A stretch of 64,000 nucleotides of DNA from Siphonodentalium dalli (lineage: Eukaryota > Mollusca > Scaphopoda > Gadilida > Siphonodentaliidae). The position numbers and the translations under genes were made by a program. Below are positions 11,442 through 23,087 of the stretch, piece after piece. Under the pieces are notes generated by a model. That model made no database searches. It saw only the letters and a program-made list of their open reading frames with translations, and was not told the origin of the DNA. Within the stretch, counting starts at the first letter, position 1, and each line of letters begins with the position of its first letter. Location of the stretch: positions 188,471,794 to 188,535,793 of the forward strand of contig CP136064.1 in the NCBI GenBank assembly GCA_032622095.1, read 5' to 3'.

Positions 11442-11912
11442 ATGGCGTGCGCTATGGTCGATGCTGACTCTGTCCGTGTTTTAGTTTGGGGCCACAGTTA
11501 TATTAAGCGTCTCGCCGATTCATTATTATCGTCTGCTGGGCCCACAACAAATTTTTTTAATGCTTTCGCATTTTCAACTGCCTCTGGGGCTTTTGAAGTC
11601 AGAATGCTGGGTGTAGGGGGATCTACCTGTGAGTCCATGCAGCTGAGGGATTGGGCCCGAGTGGCTGAATACCGCCCTCACATTGTAATTTTAAGACCGG
11701 CGGGAAATTCATTGGCTCAGCCAGCCGGGACCGGTCCCTCAGTTGCAGCGGAAGTTGCAGTTTTGGCGAGGCGGTTAGTGCGGGAACTAGATGTTAAATT
11801 AGTTTTCATAGGACACCCCTTCCCCCGCACTGACATTAAATATAAAATTAACCAGCAGTTGGTCCTCCTATCTTGGTGCGCTCGCCAGTGGATCCCATCA
11901 CATATAACATGA
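11442..11912 (+). CDS. SGNH-hydrolase-like ORF fragment, probably from a retroelement
   Basis: The 156-residue frame opens with VRVLVWGHSYIKRLADS. The GHS at residues 17-19 matches the variant GDS block (block I) of SGNH/GDSL hydrolases, with Ser19 as candidate nucleophile. LGVGGSTCES at 56-65 fits block II. The stretch IVILRPAGNSLA at 81-92 fits block III with GNS in place of G-x-N-D. The C-terminal DxxH block is missing: the frame stops 13 bases before a run of Ns. SGNH domains of this type are known in Ngaro/DIRS-like and some LINE elements, and stand-alone VLVWGHS proteins are abundant in invertebrate genomes. I see no reverse transcriptase or tyrosine recombinase nearby. The ATG at 11442 was chosen as the first in frame; one at 11454 is also possible. 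Confidence 0.5.
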   Translation: MACAMVDADSVRVLVWGHSYIKRLADSLLSSAGPTTNFFNAFAFSTASGAFEVRMLGVGGSTCESMQLRDWARVAEYRPHIVILRPAGNSLAQPAGTGPSVAAEVAVLARRLVRELDVKLVFIGHPFPRTDIKYKINQQLVLLSWCARQWIPSHIT

Positions 11913-11925
11913 GAGTTTTAGAGGT

Positions 11926-12025
11926 NNNNNNNNNNNNNNNNNNNNNNNNNNNNNNNNNNNNNNNNNNNNNNNNNNNNNNNNNNNNNNNNNNNNNNNNNNN
12001 NNNNNNNNNNNNNNNNNNNNNNNNN
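11926..12025. other. Assembly gap (100 N)
   Basis: Exactly 100 undetermined bases, the usual placeholder for a gap of unknown size. The SGNH-like ORF ends just before it, so the rest of that element may be in the missing sequence. Confidence 0.98.
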
Positions 12026-13300
12026 CACGCAGTACCGTACACAACCAGATCTCCGGCGTTTTTTGTTTTGCAATATTTCTGTTGATAAATTGAACACAAT
12101 AATATGATAAATTTTCGGAAATTACCATCTGAAATGACAGCAATAAAATTCAGAATCTGATACATTTCAATGTGAAATTGATTTTAATTCTATGCAACGA
12201 ATCAGGGTCAAGAAAAATCCGGAAAGATACCTACCAACTCCATAGTGTCTCCTTGTTCTCCATCTTCAGATGGAATATATGATCAAACAAATCATCTTAC
12301 CTGCTCTTCCCATACTAAGGATGTAGTATGAATTAAATAAAAAAAAATTGCACATTGCCAATGGGGGGGGGGGGGGGGGTGGGGGGGGGGGGGGATCGGG
12401 TGGAACTTGACTTTCATAAATATGAAAATAAATTGTTACCAATTAATTAAAATAAAAAAAAACCATCCTTTCAGATAAACAAGAGCCACCATAAGATTTA
12501 ATAATTAAATACATTTTTTCCTATAACATTGACGTTACCAGAAAGTTATGTTGGCTGGGGTGACGACGTTCTCTCCTATCAGTATTGGTATGGGTAATGA
12601 CGTTAGACATATTACTGTTGGGTAAAGGGTTAATAGTGACAAAATGAAATTGCATCCCAAAATACAACAAAGTGATGCTGTAATCTAAAAATAACAAAGG
12701 CGGAAAAAATAAAGATCAAATGATGCCGTGACGTGACAATGTGTGGATCAACCATTGCCACAGATCAAACGGTGATGACTCGATTGCCGCATGTGGCTTC
12801 TCAGCAATGAACTCTCATATTAAGCCACTGCCTCCATAAATTTGATGGAGATTTTTACATGTAATAGGGTTGATAATTGAGCCCGATGGTGAACCAAATT
12901 CTTTGAACATTCTAATTGTGCTTTATATGCAGGTCGAATCGACCCACTAGCTCTAAAAACAATTTCTTAGAATTCCTTATTAAAATGGCTAGAGATAACC
13001 TGTCAGTAAATTTAGACTGTTTTGAGAAATTAATTAACAAATTGTCAATATATTAAACAGAATGAAATAAGTCAAACCTGATTCATTTTATTGCGAACAT
13101 ATTAACTCCACAGAGATATATATACTGGTAGTAATGAGGAAGAATTACTGGTTAATAAATTCAAGATGAAGACGTGTGTGGAATAGGTTCTGTCATGCGA
13201 GCACGCTACATATAGGATGAAACTGTCACCCTTACGAGGTTGCCTTCATAGACCTCGACAGAATGTAATTGATAAAGTCAAAGGAATTACCATAATGGAC
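12026..13300. other. No gene recognised; G tract and one TTAA-type end
   Basis: A G tract lies at 12363-12395. The end of a family-D-like element (TGTTGGGTAAAGGGTTAA) is at 12616-12633, identical to the right end of the copy at 57166-57566. The rest is AT-rich with no coding signal. Confidence 0.55.
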
Positions 13301-13301
13301 G

Positions 13302-13313
13302 TGGTACTACTAT

Positions 13314-13361
<48 letters not shown>
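13302..13361. repeat. (TAC)n microsatellite
   Basis: An almost pure TAC/ACT trinucleotide run of about 60 bp. Confidence 0.95.
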
Positions 13362-13375
13362 GGAGGAAACTATGA

Positions 13376-13965
13376 TGGACGTTGCACTATGGCCATCATT
13401 TATTAAACCCTTCAACAAACATTAATTGTTTATCACCAACGCCATGAAATTATCTTCCCAAGAGATAGGTATTTTTTAGTCTGAAAAGTGCAAATGTATA
13501 AATCATGAAACTTGAGCCCTTCCATGACTGGAGCTTCCTGAAATTTTGGGAAAACCCTGTGCCAATGCATTCTCTTGTATATGAGAGTCTCCCACAGGGA
13601 GCCTCGCATATATAAGAGAATATATTGGCCTAACTATATTTACCTTGACCTTGTAAGCCAGTGCATTCTCTTATATATATGTGAGGATCCCTGGGAGAAT
13701 CACATATATAAGAGAATGCAGTGGCACCGGATCTTTAATGCTGCACCAGCGCAGCTCCTGTCATGAAAGTGTTAAGCTAACAGCTGTAAAGGGATGATCT
13801 TGCTGGCCATGTTGACACAGATCTCCAAGAGTTTTCATAGATACTATGTCTTGAGAATTGTTTGTTGAATGGATGTGGCCATCATTTATGAGCCCCTTCA
13901 ACAAACATTAATTGTTTATCACCAGTATGGTACCTAAAACTACTTCTGTCAAGGGACAGGTAATT
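13376..13965. repeat. Diverged ~90-bp direct repeat flanking a family C element
   Basis: GGCCATCATTTAT followed by CTTCAACAAACATTAATTG and TTTATCACCA occurs at about 13390-13480 and again at 13873-13965, about 480 bp apart. The family C copy 3 lies between. Confidence 0.75.
13516..13775. mobile_element. Family C element (copy 3)
   Basis: This is a full copy from CCCTTCCATGACTGGAGC to GTCATGAAAG-TGTTAA. It holds both palindromic modules, with TTAA at the right side only. Confidence 0.9.
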
Positions 13966-14070
13966 TAGCCCGAAAAGTGGAAATTCCTGACTAATCCCGA
14001 GAATACAATCCTTAAGTAACATTATCTTAACAATGATATGGTCAGTCCTGACATAAAAAAGAGTTTCACA

Positions 14071-14270
14071 GGGCCCAGGTGGCTCAGTTGCTAAGGCGCT
14101 TTAGGTCGAAACTGGTTCTAATCAAGATAAGTGAAAATTTATGATCCATGCACATGGAAATTAACCTGATTCATGTTTCGGGACAACTTTGTCAGTTGCT
14201 TTCTGGATGTTGGTGGTTTCTACATGCGCATCTCAGTAGAATTAGCCCTCTGCATGGTCTTTCCTGCACC
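14071..14270. mobile_element. Two abutting SINE-like pieces
   Basis: GGTGGCTCAGTTGCTAAGG resembles a tRNA-type box A, and GGTTCTAATC, about 35 bp on, resembles box B, as in tRNA-derived SINEs. From about 14165 the sequence is the reverse complement of the repeat at 4850-4965, so a second copy in the opposite direction adjoins. It ends at the TTAA of the next family C copy. Confidence 0.45.
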
Positions 14271-14271
14271 T

Positions 14272-14409
14272 TTAACCCTTTCATGATGGGAGCAGCGCTG
14301 GTGTAGCATTAAGGATCCTGTGACAGTGAATTCTCTTATATATGTGAATCTCCGACCGGGAGCCTCGCTTATGTAATTAAATGCACTGGCTTAAGTTACA
14401 AGGCAATAT
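14272..14409. mobile_element. Family C element (copy 4, reverse, truncated)
   Basis: TTAACCCTTTCATGATGGG is followed by GCGCTGGTGTAGCATTAA and one palindromic module. The element stops at the start of the (GTCC)n element at 14417. Confidence 0.85.
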
Positions 14410-14416
14410 CTTTTCT

Positions 14417-14970
14417 TTTTTTTGTCCCCTGAAAAATTTATTTTCGGGGGACTATAGAAACGGGGTCCGTCCGTCCGTCCGTTCGTCCGTCCGTCCGTCC
14501 GTTCGTCCGGACGTCCGTCTGTCCGTCACACTTTTGAGTACCTTCATGGTGTAATCATCTCCTCCTACAGATTTCATCCCAGAGATTTGAAACTTCAGAA
14601 TATTGTTGCCCATATATTGAAGATGAGCAACATGTATATAGATGACGGAAAAATAATTATTTTTGACAGAGTTATTAACCCTTTTCGACTTAGAAAATTT
14701 CAACATTTTTTATAATTTTCAGTATGAGGGTACCTTCATGGTGTAATAAACTCCTCCCACAGTTTTCATCCTAGAGATTTGAAACTTCAGAATATTGTTG
14801 CCCATATATTGAAGATGTGCAACATGTATATAGATGACGGAATTTTTTTTTTTTGACAGAGTTATTAACCCTTTTCGACTTAGAAAATTTCAACATTTAA
14901 AAAAAATTCTTTAACAAAGCGGCATCGACTTGCCACTTTTTCGGGGGACACTGTGGTCAGCTGACCTTTT
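14417..14970. mobile_element. Family E tandem-core element, (GTCC)n head
   Basis: The head contains GTCCCCTGAAAAATTTATTTT, CGGGGGACTATAG and a (GTCC)n/(GTTC) run at 14467-14527. Two ~192-bp repeat units follow, each opening GTACCTTCATGGTGTAAT at 14538 and 14730. The tail reads TTCGGGGGACACTG and ends near GCTGACCTTTT. The layout recalls bivalve pearl-type / Helitron-like tandem-core elements (inference). Confidence 0.75.
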
Positions 14971-15384
14971 ATTCTATATTAATTTCCCCCCCCCCCATTG
15001 CAATCCCCAAAACTTCCTAAAATAATTCTCAAATAGGGGGCGATGGTAAGAGTAAGCAAAATTATTGCATAGTCTGTGAAATATATTACCAACCTTTGTT
15101 TGAAGCTCTGTATAGACCTTAATAGGTAAAGAATGTATCATTATTTGTAAGACATCGTGCACTTCCGATTCTGCCATGCATAGAAGCGTCACATGATCCA
15201 TGCCCCAGGTGATCGAAGAAACAAATTTATTCTGCATTCGGAATCACTGGAACTAATATTATGAGCACGCACCTCATTACTTTATTAAACATATGTATAA
15301 TAATACATACCTGTATAACATATATATATATATGGGCATGTATATAGTGGTCAGAAAAAGATCGCGCGATAACTTGACCTATTG

Positions 15385-15735
15385 ATAGAAGCCATAATTT
15401 TTTTCCGAAAAAACATGGCCCACAGCCAACCATCTTGGATTTCATATTTTACTCATCTGGCCAACTTGGATATTACTCCTTACATAACTAAATACTTCGG
15501 CTCACCCTACAGGCCACATCCCTCATCACCAAACTTTATATGGATATTTGCGGTGACCTCTAGATGGTTAACCAAATTTTTTTTTTTTTAAATCTTGGAT
15601 TTTATATCCAACAGTTTCACTTTTTTCAAATCCATCAAATTACTCTGCTGCTTACATATATATTTAATTTTTTGGAGAATTGTTTTGAAAATTTACAGAC
15701 ATGTTTAGGATCACCTCTAGTGCCATCTCAGAAGG
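15385..15735. repeat. Family M repeat fragment
   Basis: Contains AACATGGC…CAGCCA…CATCTTGGATTT, CACCCTACAGGCCACATCCC and GTTTAGGATCACCTCTAG. These are the same phrases as in the tandem repeats at 21535-21905 and 35340-35935. Confidence 0.7.
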
Positions 15736-15871
15736 GTAGAACTCGAGGCTGTGCCTATAATTCTATCCTTCGGCACTGGCACTCATTCCGTATCAACATG
15801 CCCATTCACTCACTCGTTCTGTGTTTATAGGTTGGAATCTATAGAGAAAGTTCAGCAATCAATGAGATACA

Positions 15872-16336
15872 CAAGCCTGAATTTAATGTGCCTGACATTT
15901 GCAGAATGAGGTCCCCAGAGGGTGAATTTAGTGATGCTATCCTGCAAAGTCTGCTAGCATCACCAATTCACCCTCTGGAGATCTCACTCTGCTTTAATAG
16001 GCTTCAACTGCTATGGGAGACCTCGGATCAGATTGAAGTTCCCCAGTTGAAGTTGGTGATGTTCACCAATTAAGTCACCTTGATTTAATATGTACTTTAT
16101 CTTCTGCAAATTAGGGGATATAGAAACTCAACAGAAGGGAAAAAGTAGCTAAAATACAAAGTTAATTTAAGACTATATAGATACATGTACTCTCCAGAAG
16201 ATGAGGCCTAAGCAGAGAATGAGGTCCTCAGAGGTTGAATTTAGTGAAGCTAGCCCACTGTGCAGGATAGCTTCACTAAATTCACCCTCTGGGGACCTCA
16301 TTCTGCAAATGTCAAGACACACCAAATTCAGGTTTG
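15872..16336. mobile_element. Family B element, complete (both hairpins)
   Basis: The left hairpin (15872-15995) and right hairpin (16205-16336) face each other across a ~210-bp spacer. The spacer is inverted relative to most copies: AGGGGATATAGAAACT and CAACAGAAGGG appear where others read CCCTTCTGTTCAG. The outer ends are CAAGCCTGAATTTAATGTG and CACACCAAATTCAGG. Confidence 0.9.
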
Positions 16337-16339
16337 GAT

Positions 16340-18790
16340 ATCTCCGATATCTGGTCCCTGCATGTGGCTTTGTATTTTATTGTGAAAATGAGTTTTATTT
16401 GAGTTGGTTTCTTTAGGCTTTAAAAGGCATAGATCTTCATCATCCTGGTTTTGACAAGCAGAAGGAATTCACGATGTGTTGAATCAGTGCATAGAGAAAG
16501 CAATCAATAATTTAGCATGGGATCGATAGGGCGCCATATGATACTTGGGCGCACTGAGGGCATTGTGTAAACAACGGTGAATCTATGTGCAGCGTGAACA
16601 GTTTCTTATACTCAGTGCTGTGTGCACTAAACAATGAAACGCTACTCGAAAGGATTTTCTATTGTCCGATCTCCCGTAGGCTGTCACTGTCTGTCTTATG
16701 CTCATATCAAGTGTCAGATCGCTTTCTGTAAATCTCAGACCGAGTTTATACGATTCGCAAGACACGTGTTGCACTATTTTATGTAGCTTTACTGTTTTTG
16801 ATTTGCATGTCATATAAAGTAACACATGTTGGCCTCTTGAAGAGCAATATCTTAAATTATTTAGAAAGAAATGGTGCATCATAATGCAAATGGCTCTAAT
16901 TAGTAATTTCATGGTTTAGAAATTTTCAACTTTTTCGTGGGCCACTATTAAAGTCCCACTTAATTTTCAAATCACCAGATCACATTATATACAACTTGTT
17001 CCATATATACCATTTGAAAGAGGAAGCTCCAAAACATTGTATTATCAACTGATCCGGTCGAATAAATTGAGAACATGTTGTTTTTGTAGAGGTACCGAGG
17101 TGTGTTCTGTGCTTAGTTTTGATCCAGACTGTACTGTAAAGTCTATTATTCTCAATGAAAGGGGAATAACTCTATCTCTTAGTTTTAATTCTGATACATT
17201 CTGGGTTGACAATAGGAATCACTGAACTAAATGGTTTCCCATAGGCGACAGTGTTAACGTTTCGGCCAAATTCACTGAATTGAAGCCTGCAGGCCATACC
17301 AGTGATGTTTACCCAGCTAGATTGACACCAGTTGATCACGAAAATGCAAGAAAAATCATAGGTCATGTGTTTACTTTTTAAAATAATTCCCCAAGTGTAC
17401 GACAGGGCTATCCCACAGCCAAATTTGATCTGGAAAAACCCAGATCTACAACAGCTAGTTAAATACATTTCCCGCTCACAAAAATCCGTTCCCCCATTCA
17501 TTCACCAGTTTAAATTATTTAGATATTATGTACAAATCAAATAAACGCGATGTCATCCTTTAATAACGTGTCGCATGTATCAGGTGAAGGTCATTCTTCA
17601 GTTACCTTCACCTTTAGCATTCCACGGTGTACTCGCTCCCCGACTCTAGAACACATTTAGCTCCCTGATTCCAATAGGGCAAGTCTTGGATTGAATCTGA
17701 GATTCTCTTATCACTTGGTGGACTGTCTCTCCAAGGCAGCAGCTGGCGTATTCTGGTGGAATATATATATATTTGGTTCCTCTTCCAAATGTTCTACAAT
17801 ATGTAATATGTTGTGTATAATATTATGTGGGTATATGAAAATTAAGTGGGCCATTAACTGTCACCTAGCTCCACACCCTTCAAAATAATGGACATCAGGC
17901 TAAAATATTGGAAGTGTTGATGCCTTCGTGGGCTGATGGGAGTTGAGCCAGGACTGCAGGCATAATTAACTCAACGCAGGTTAAGGCTTTTGTTGCCGTA
18001 AGCTATCGTCAAAAAAGTTAACACTATGGTGTTATTACATAAGCTACCTTATAAAGCTGCATGAAATACTTCTTCCTCAAAACATACAATGATAATGGAT
18101 TATAGATTGAATTCATATATTGTCCGTTAGTTGGTTAAATTAACATTTTACTCAGAATATTACTATTAATTGGTTTACCCCCATAATGATAGTTTCCACC
18201 CAGACTTGGTGTGTACCACCAGAATAATATTGTCCAAAAATGTCATCCACACGGGATACAATAACCCCAATAAGCCAAATCTCCAAAATATCAAAACCTA
18301 ATGGGGCATTATTTGGTGTGTATAGTCCTTAGGTGATTGAGATTCATAGTTTTATCATATAAAGCAGCCAGGCCAATAGGGTCAGTCATGGGACTTCACT
18401 AAATTTCTCTCAAAAATGCATTTAATTGAAACCAATTGATAAAATTCATGATTGCAGTTTGGATAGCTTGCCACATTATCCGACTATCACATGCACATTT
18501 TGCTACCTGATGAGTTGATGCAGGCGAGACCTTTTAGTTCTGAATGTCCACACATGAGTCCATTCAACTGACTTTTAGAACAGTTTTAAAATATACAAGA
18601 AAGAATTACTTTTATACAGATGAAAAATTCAGATAAATCTTTAAAATCAGATATACACGAATGTTTTTTTGTATAAAAAATAGTCCTTGACTAACAGCCA
18701 AACTATGCTCTTCATCACATTATATCAGCAGAAGAACAGTAACTCTATTAAAGTACACTCACATGCTGTCATGTTCTGTTACACACTGAT
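16340..18790. other. No gene or element recognised
   Basis: AT-rich DNA with short frames only. Two overlapping frames at 17037-17501 and one at 16583-16912 show no domain I know. A (TA)n patch lies at 17760-17770. Confidence 0.5.
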
Positions 18791-18794
18791 ACAA

Positions 18795-19219
18795 CCCTGT
18801 TAATTAGCATCGGCTATCGGCTGAGCCGAGGCAAATGCCTAGGCAAAAAGAAATTTGTCAGCTATTTTTTGGCCATGGCAAATCTCAGAACCTGCCAATT
18901 TTTTTGGTAAAATTGAAACAAATTGTTGCAGACATTGTCTTAGTGTCACACTGTGGAAATCCACAGGCAGCAAAAATTCATTGTTAAATGCAAAGGACTA
19001 CTGAAGATAACATTCATTACACATGTATCTTGTCAGTCAGCAATTTTGTTTAAAGCCAGACCCATCCGAGGTCTGCCATGGATGATAACAGGCCAAGTTA
19101 TAATAGTGAACTGAAATTATACTTGTTTGTGTAGAGCATGCAGCTTTTTGGCCGAGCAAATATTTTTATATGGCCTTGGTAATTTTTTAGAATAGGCAAA
19201 TTTTTGCTAATTAACAGGG
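18795..19219. mobile_element. MITE with CCCTGTTAATTAGCA ends
   Basis: CCCTGTTAATTAGCA at the left is matched by TGCTAATTAACAGGG at the right, 425 bp overall. The interior has no ORF. I see no clear target duplication, so the superfamily is open. Confidence 0.7.
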
Positions 19220-19472
19220 CTGCTCATATGCAAATGAGCAATTGACAAGGAAATGATTCGCATTGGGTTCATAAGCTCTATGCCAAGGTTCTTGTTTGTG
19301 GGTTGAGTGTAGATTTGTCAGAAGTGCACTATAGTTCTCTGTCAGCGGTCCAGTTGGGGGTTGTGCATAAATTGTGGAGACATGAACATTCTTGATTATG
19401 AATGAGGACTTGTGCTATAAAGACCCCAATTGGAAATATAATGTGGAATGTCGAACATTAAGGCCCTGGGTT

Positions 19473-19718
19473 TTAACCCTTCCATGACTGGAGCTTCCTA
19501 AAATTTTGCGAAAACCCTGTGCCAATGCATTTTCTTATATATGCGAGTCTCCCATAGGGAGCCTCACATATATAAGAGAATACATTGGCCTAACAATATC
19601 TACCTTGACCTTGTAAGCCGGTGCATTCTCTTATATATGCAAGGCTCCCTATGGGACTATGCACTGGCACAGGATCCTTAATGCTGCACCAGCACAGCTC
19701 CTGTCATGAAAGGGTTAA
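19473..19718. mobile_element. Family C element (copy 5), TTAA at both ends
   Basis: TTAACCCTTCCATGACTGG to CTGTCATGAAAGGGTTAA. TTAA flanks both sides. The CCCTTYCATGA ends and TTAA target are typical of piggyBac-like MITEs. Confidence 0.93.
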
Positions 19719-20337
19719 ATAAACATACATATAGGTTTCGCACCATGGAATCAGGTGACTTTTCATTCTTGATGCAACTCTAGCAATACCATAGTGACAC
19801 ATGTTATAAGTTACACATAAGTTGAAACTGAAAGCTGAAACTGTCTGTTATTCCCCATAAAGAAAGAAATGGGCTCTGTCATCCATCAACGATGCTCATT
19901 TCTAATGGCAATGTCAAAGATTTCAGCTGAAAGAAATAATTTTGCCTGTACATACCCTCTCAGCTAGATATTAGTTCATGTCAATATAGACAAATTTTAA
20001 ATAATAGCGGCTATCCACAACTTTGGCATTGTACATAAAAGCACAGCCTTTAGCTTTGCAGACCGAGAGGAATAATGGATTAAGTGTAATCGGTACCTGC
20101 TCATTGTGGGCACAATGTCCAGAGGAAATTACCTTCAGAAAGACAACTATTCGACTGAGACTTCATGAATTATTTACATAGAATCAATAAATGCCAATTA
20201 GTTAGTACTAATGGGGGAATAAATTGGAGAAAGACATTATGCTGGAAACAGGGTTATAGGTAGAGGGATTTGATTGGGGTGGAGAGGTATTTGTTTCCAA
20301 ATTTACGAACATGCCCCACCTTCAGTTTCAGCCAATT

Positions 20338-20601
20338 TTAACCCGTCCATGACTAGAGCTTCCTAAAATTTGTGAAAATGTCAATGCATTTTCTTATATA
20401 TGTGAGTCTCCAGTCTCCTGTAGTGAGCCTTGCATATATAAGAGAATACATTGACTTAACAATATTTACCTTGACTTTCTAAGCCAGTGCATTCTCTTAT
20501 ATATGCAAGGCTCCTTATGGGACAATCGCATATGTGCGAGAACGCACTATCACAGTATCTTTAATGCTGCAACAGCCCAGCTCCCCTCATGAAAGGGTTA
20601 A
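20338..20601. mobile_element. Family C element (copy 6), TTAA at both ends
   Basis: TTAACCCGTCCATGACTAG to CTCATGAAAGGGTTAA, with both TATATG palindromic modules. Confidence 0.92.
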
Positions 20602-20907
20602 GATAAAAATATAATCCAATAGTTCATTTTCTAATTATATTTCCAACTGTTTTGCAACTCTAATCTGCAATTCAATTCAGACTTAAAAATGATGTTATAA
20701 AGTTGCCTATGATGCTCTATGCACTCAACATGTCACTGTCACTTCACACATGACTGCTACATGTACATCCAGAGGTGCTGGAAGCTAGCTACCAACGGAA
20801 AGGGGGTATGAAAAGGATACATAAACTTTTGGTAAACATACAGCATTTTGATGCAGTTTCAAGATCGAGCTAATATATTAAGGTACTAGAATGGTATCTC
20901 TTTTGTC

Positions 20908-21171
20908 TTAACCCTTTCATGATGGGAGCTGTCCTGGTGCAGCATTAAAGAATAAAGATCCTGTGCCAGTGCATTCTCTTTATGTATAATTGAGTCTCCT
21001 TGGGGATCCTCGCATATATAAGAAAATGCACTGGCTTACAAGGTCAATATAAATATTGTTAGGCCAATGTATTCTCTTATGTATGCGATGCTCCCTATGG
21101 GAGATTCGCATATACAAGAGAATTCATTGGCACAGGGTTTTTTCAGGAAGCTCTAATCATGAAAGGGTTAA
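20908..21171. mobile_element. Family C element (copy 7, reverse), TTAA at both ends
   Basis: TTAACCCTTTCATGATGGG to AATCATGAAAGGGTTAA, opposite in direction to the copy at 20338 and only about 300 bp from it. The pair could fold together in RNA. Confidence 0.92.
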
Positions 21172-21534
21172 TAGGACAACATAACAATGCTGTTTTAAGC
21201 TGATGTATGAGGTATTTCGATCTTGTCATACTTAAAAGGAAACGTGTCTCGCAGAGCAAATATCATGCAGTGTTCATCGTCAATGTGATACTATTGCAGG
21301 TAGGGCCATGCAAATCATCAAATCAAAATTTGAAAAATCCCATCACAGAATAGAATAAACATTGATGGTACATGACTTAAGATAACATGCTGCGGAAACC
21401 GCTAAAATGGGCGGAAGTTGAAAATTAATTATAAAAATGCATCTGTTTGTCATTCGATATGTTGATACGCTCTGTTTGTCATTCGATATGTTGATACGCA
21501 GACTGACGGAAAGTAGACATGTGTTTTTCCTTTG

Positions 21535-21905
21535 GCACACCCTGCAGGCTATATCCCTCATTTGATCATCACCAAACTTCATATAGATCGTCGGGATGAC
21601 CTCTAGATGGGAGACATAGATTTTTTCCAAAATTTATTAAAAAACATGGCCGACAGCAGTCGTCTTGGATTTCAAATTTGAATCCATCGACACCAGGTTG
21701 CAGCCCCAGTTTATTGGAGAATTATTTTTCAAAATTTACTGACATGTTTAGGATCACCTCTCGATGGGAGCTATCAAATTTGAACAATTTTCTTTGAAAT
21801 AAAATGGCTGCCCGCAGCCATCTTGGATTTTACTCTTGGCATGACTAAATCCTTTGGCACACCCTACATACCACATCCCTCATCCGATCATCACCAATCT
21901 TCATA
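21535..21905. repeat. Family M repeat, about two units
   Basis: CACCCTGCAGGCTATATCCC with CATTTGATCATCACC at about 21540, and CACCCTACATACCACATCCC with CATCCGATCATCACC at about 21860. The unit includes ACATGGCCGACAGC and CTTGGATTT. Confidence 0.75.
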
Positions 21906-22719
21906 TTCCTTATCCGGAAAAGTAAAATGCCTAAATCATGCAGTCTCGAGCTGGGACCTTCACTAACTGTGAAACACATTAAGGAACATGTTGTTTTACC
22001 TTAAACAAATATATTACCTGCATTGTCTTTTCAAATTTGTAAAGATCTCCCCAGAACAGCAAAAAGTTCCCAGGTTTTTGAAATGGTGGAGTATGATCTC
22101 TGTGGGCATAGCCAGAGTAGAGATTCATGTCATGATTTAGAGGTGTGCCGTGGTATGTGTCTGGTATGCATATGCACTTGAAGCATCTGGATTGCATGGA
22201 TTAGTAGTGTTGAGGAGTTAATATCTGTATATTTGACATACTAATTATCAGGGGATTAACTTTTTGGAGTGAATCCACAACCGTATTTTATCACCTTTCT
22301 GTAATGTGTTCCATTGATTGCTAGTCTATGAACTGAATAGCTTGATTAAGTCTGACAACTCTGTAGTGGAATACCTTCTAGTATTTTAATACACCTGTGA
22401 ATTGTAGCTGCATGCCATTATTAGACGGCTGGCATCAATCAGATCAGTTTAGAATCATAATGTTCATGCACTCAGTGTCACTGGATATTATTAATGGGAT
22501 GCAGTTTATTAGTTGTCAACTTTAGGCCAAAGTAAAAATAGGCTGAGGTTTCTCTATCCACCTTATTTTTAAACAAATTCCCATTGCTAAACAAATTTCA
22601 TAAAAAAACAGTACCGAAAAAAACAAAAAATAATTTTAATTGTTTGTGAATGGGTTAATTACTCAGTCAAAGAAAGCATTGTGTTTATTACAGTTTATAC
22701 AAAGACAATCTTAGCTCTA

Positions 22720-22889
22720 TAGGGCCCTGCGAAGATTCGATCCCATGTTGATGTTGCAACTGAATTTGAGAATCTTTGCTGTGCGCCAGCAGCTAGCCAA
22801 TCCAATTAAATTCATTATCGACATCGGACTTCCGAATTGATATCGGATTTTGAATCTGAGGAAAAAGTGCTGATTCGCAGGGCCCCTAG
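22720..22889. mobile_element. Short MITE with AGGGCCCTGCGAA ends
   Basis: TAGGGCCCTGCGAAGATTCG at the left pairs with CTGATTCGCAGGGCCCCTA at the right, about 170 bp overall. The interior is partly self-complementary. Ends of this type are hAT-like; no clear target duplication is seen. Confidence 0.65.
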
Positions 22890-23087
22890 ATCAATATTGC
22901 AGTTATCTTGAATATTCACAATTAAAGGTGAAAAGAATGTATGTTCTCCTGCGTATCTTAATATATAAAAGAGTAGGATCTGTCTGTCTGTTCGCGATTT
23001 TTATCCTAGACTCTTTGACTGATTACAACCAAATTTGGTGCCTTGACTCTGGGTACTATGGCAGATATTCCTAACAGCAATAGTTTT

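Noticed and set aside
10640-12633. A single 2-kb piggyBac-like element spanning the gap
   Set aside because: Both sides have TTAA next to CCCTTTA, but the bases beyond differ (GCGTTCAG versus CCCAACAG), and the right end matches the family D-like copy at 57 kb instead.
14071-14130. Possible tRNA gene
   Set aside because: Only box-like words are present. The cloverleaf stems cannot be formed and no anticodon arm is evident, so it is at most SINE-derived.
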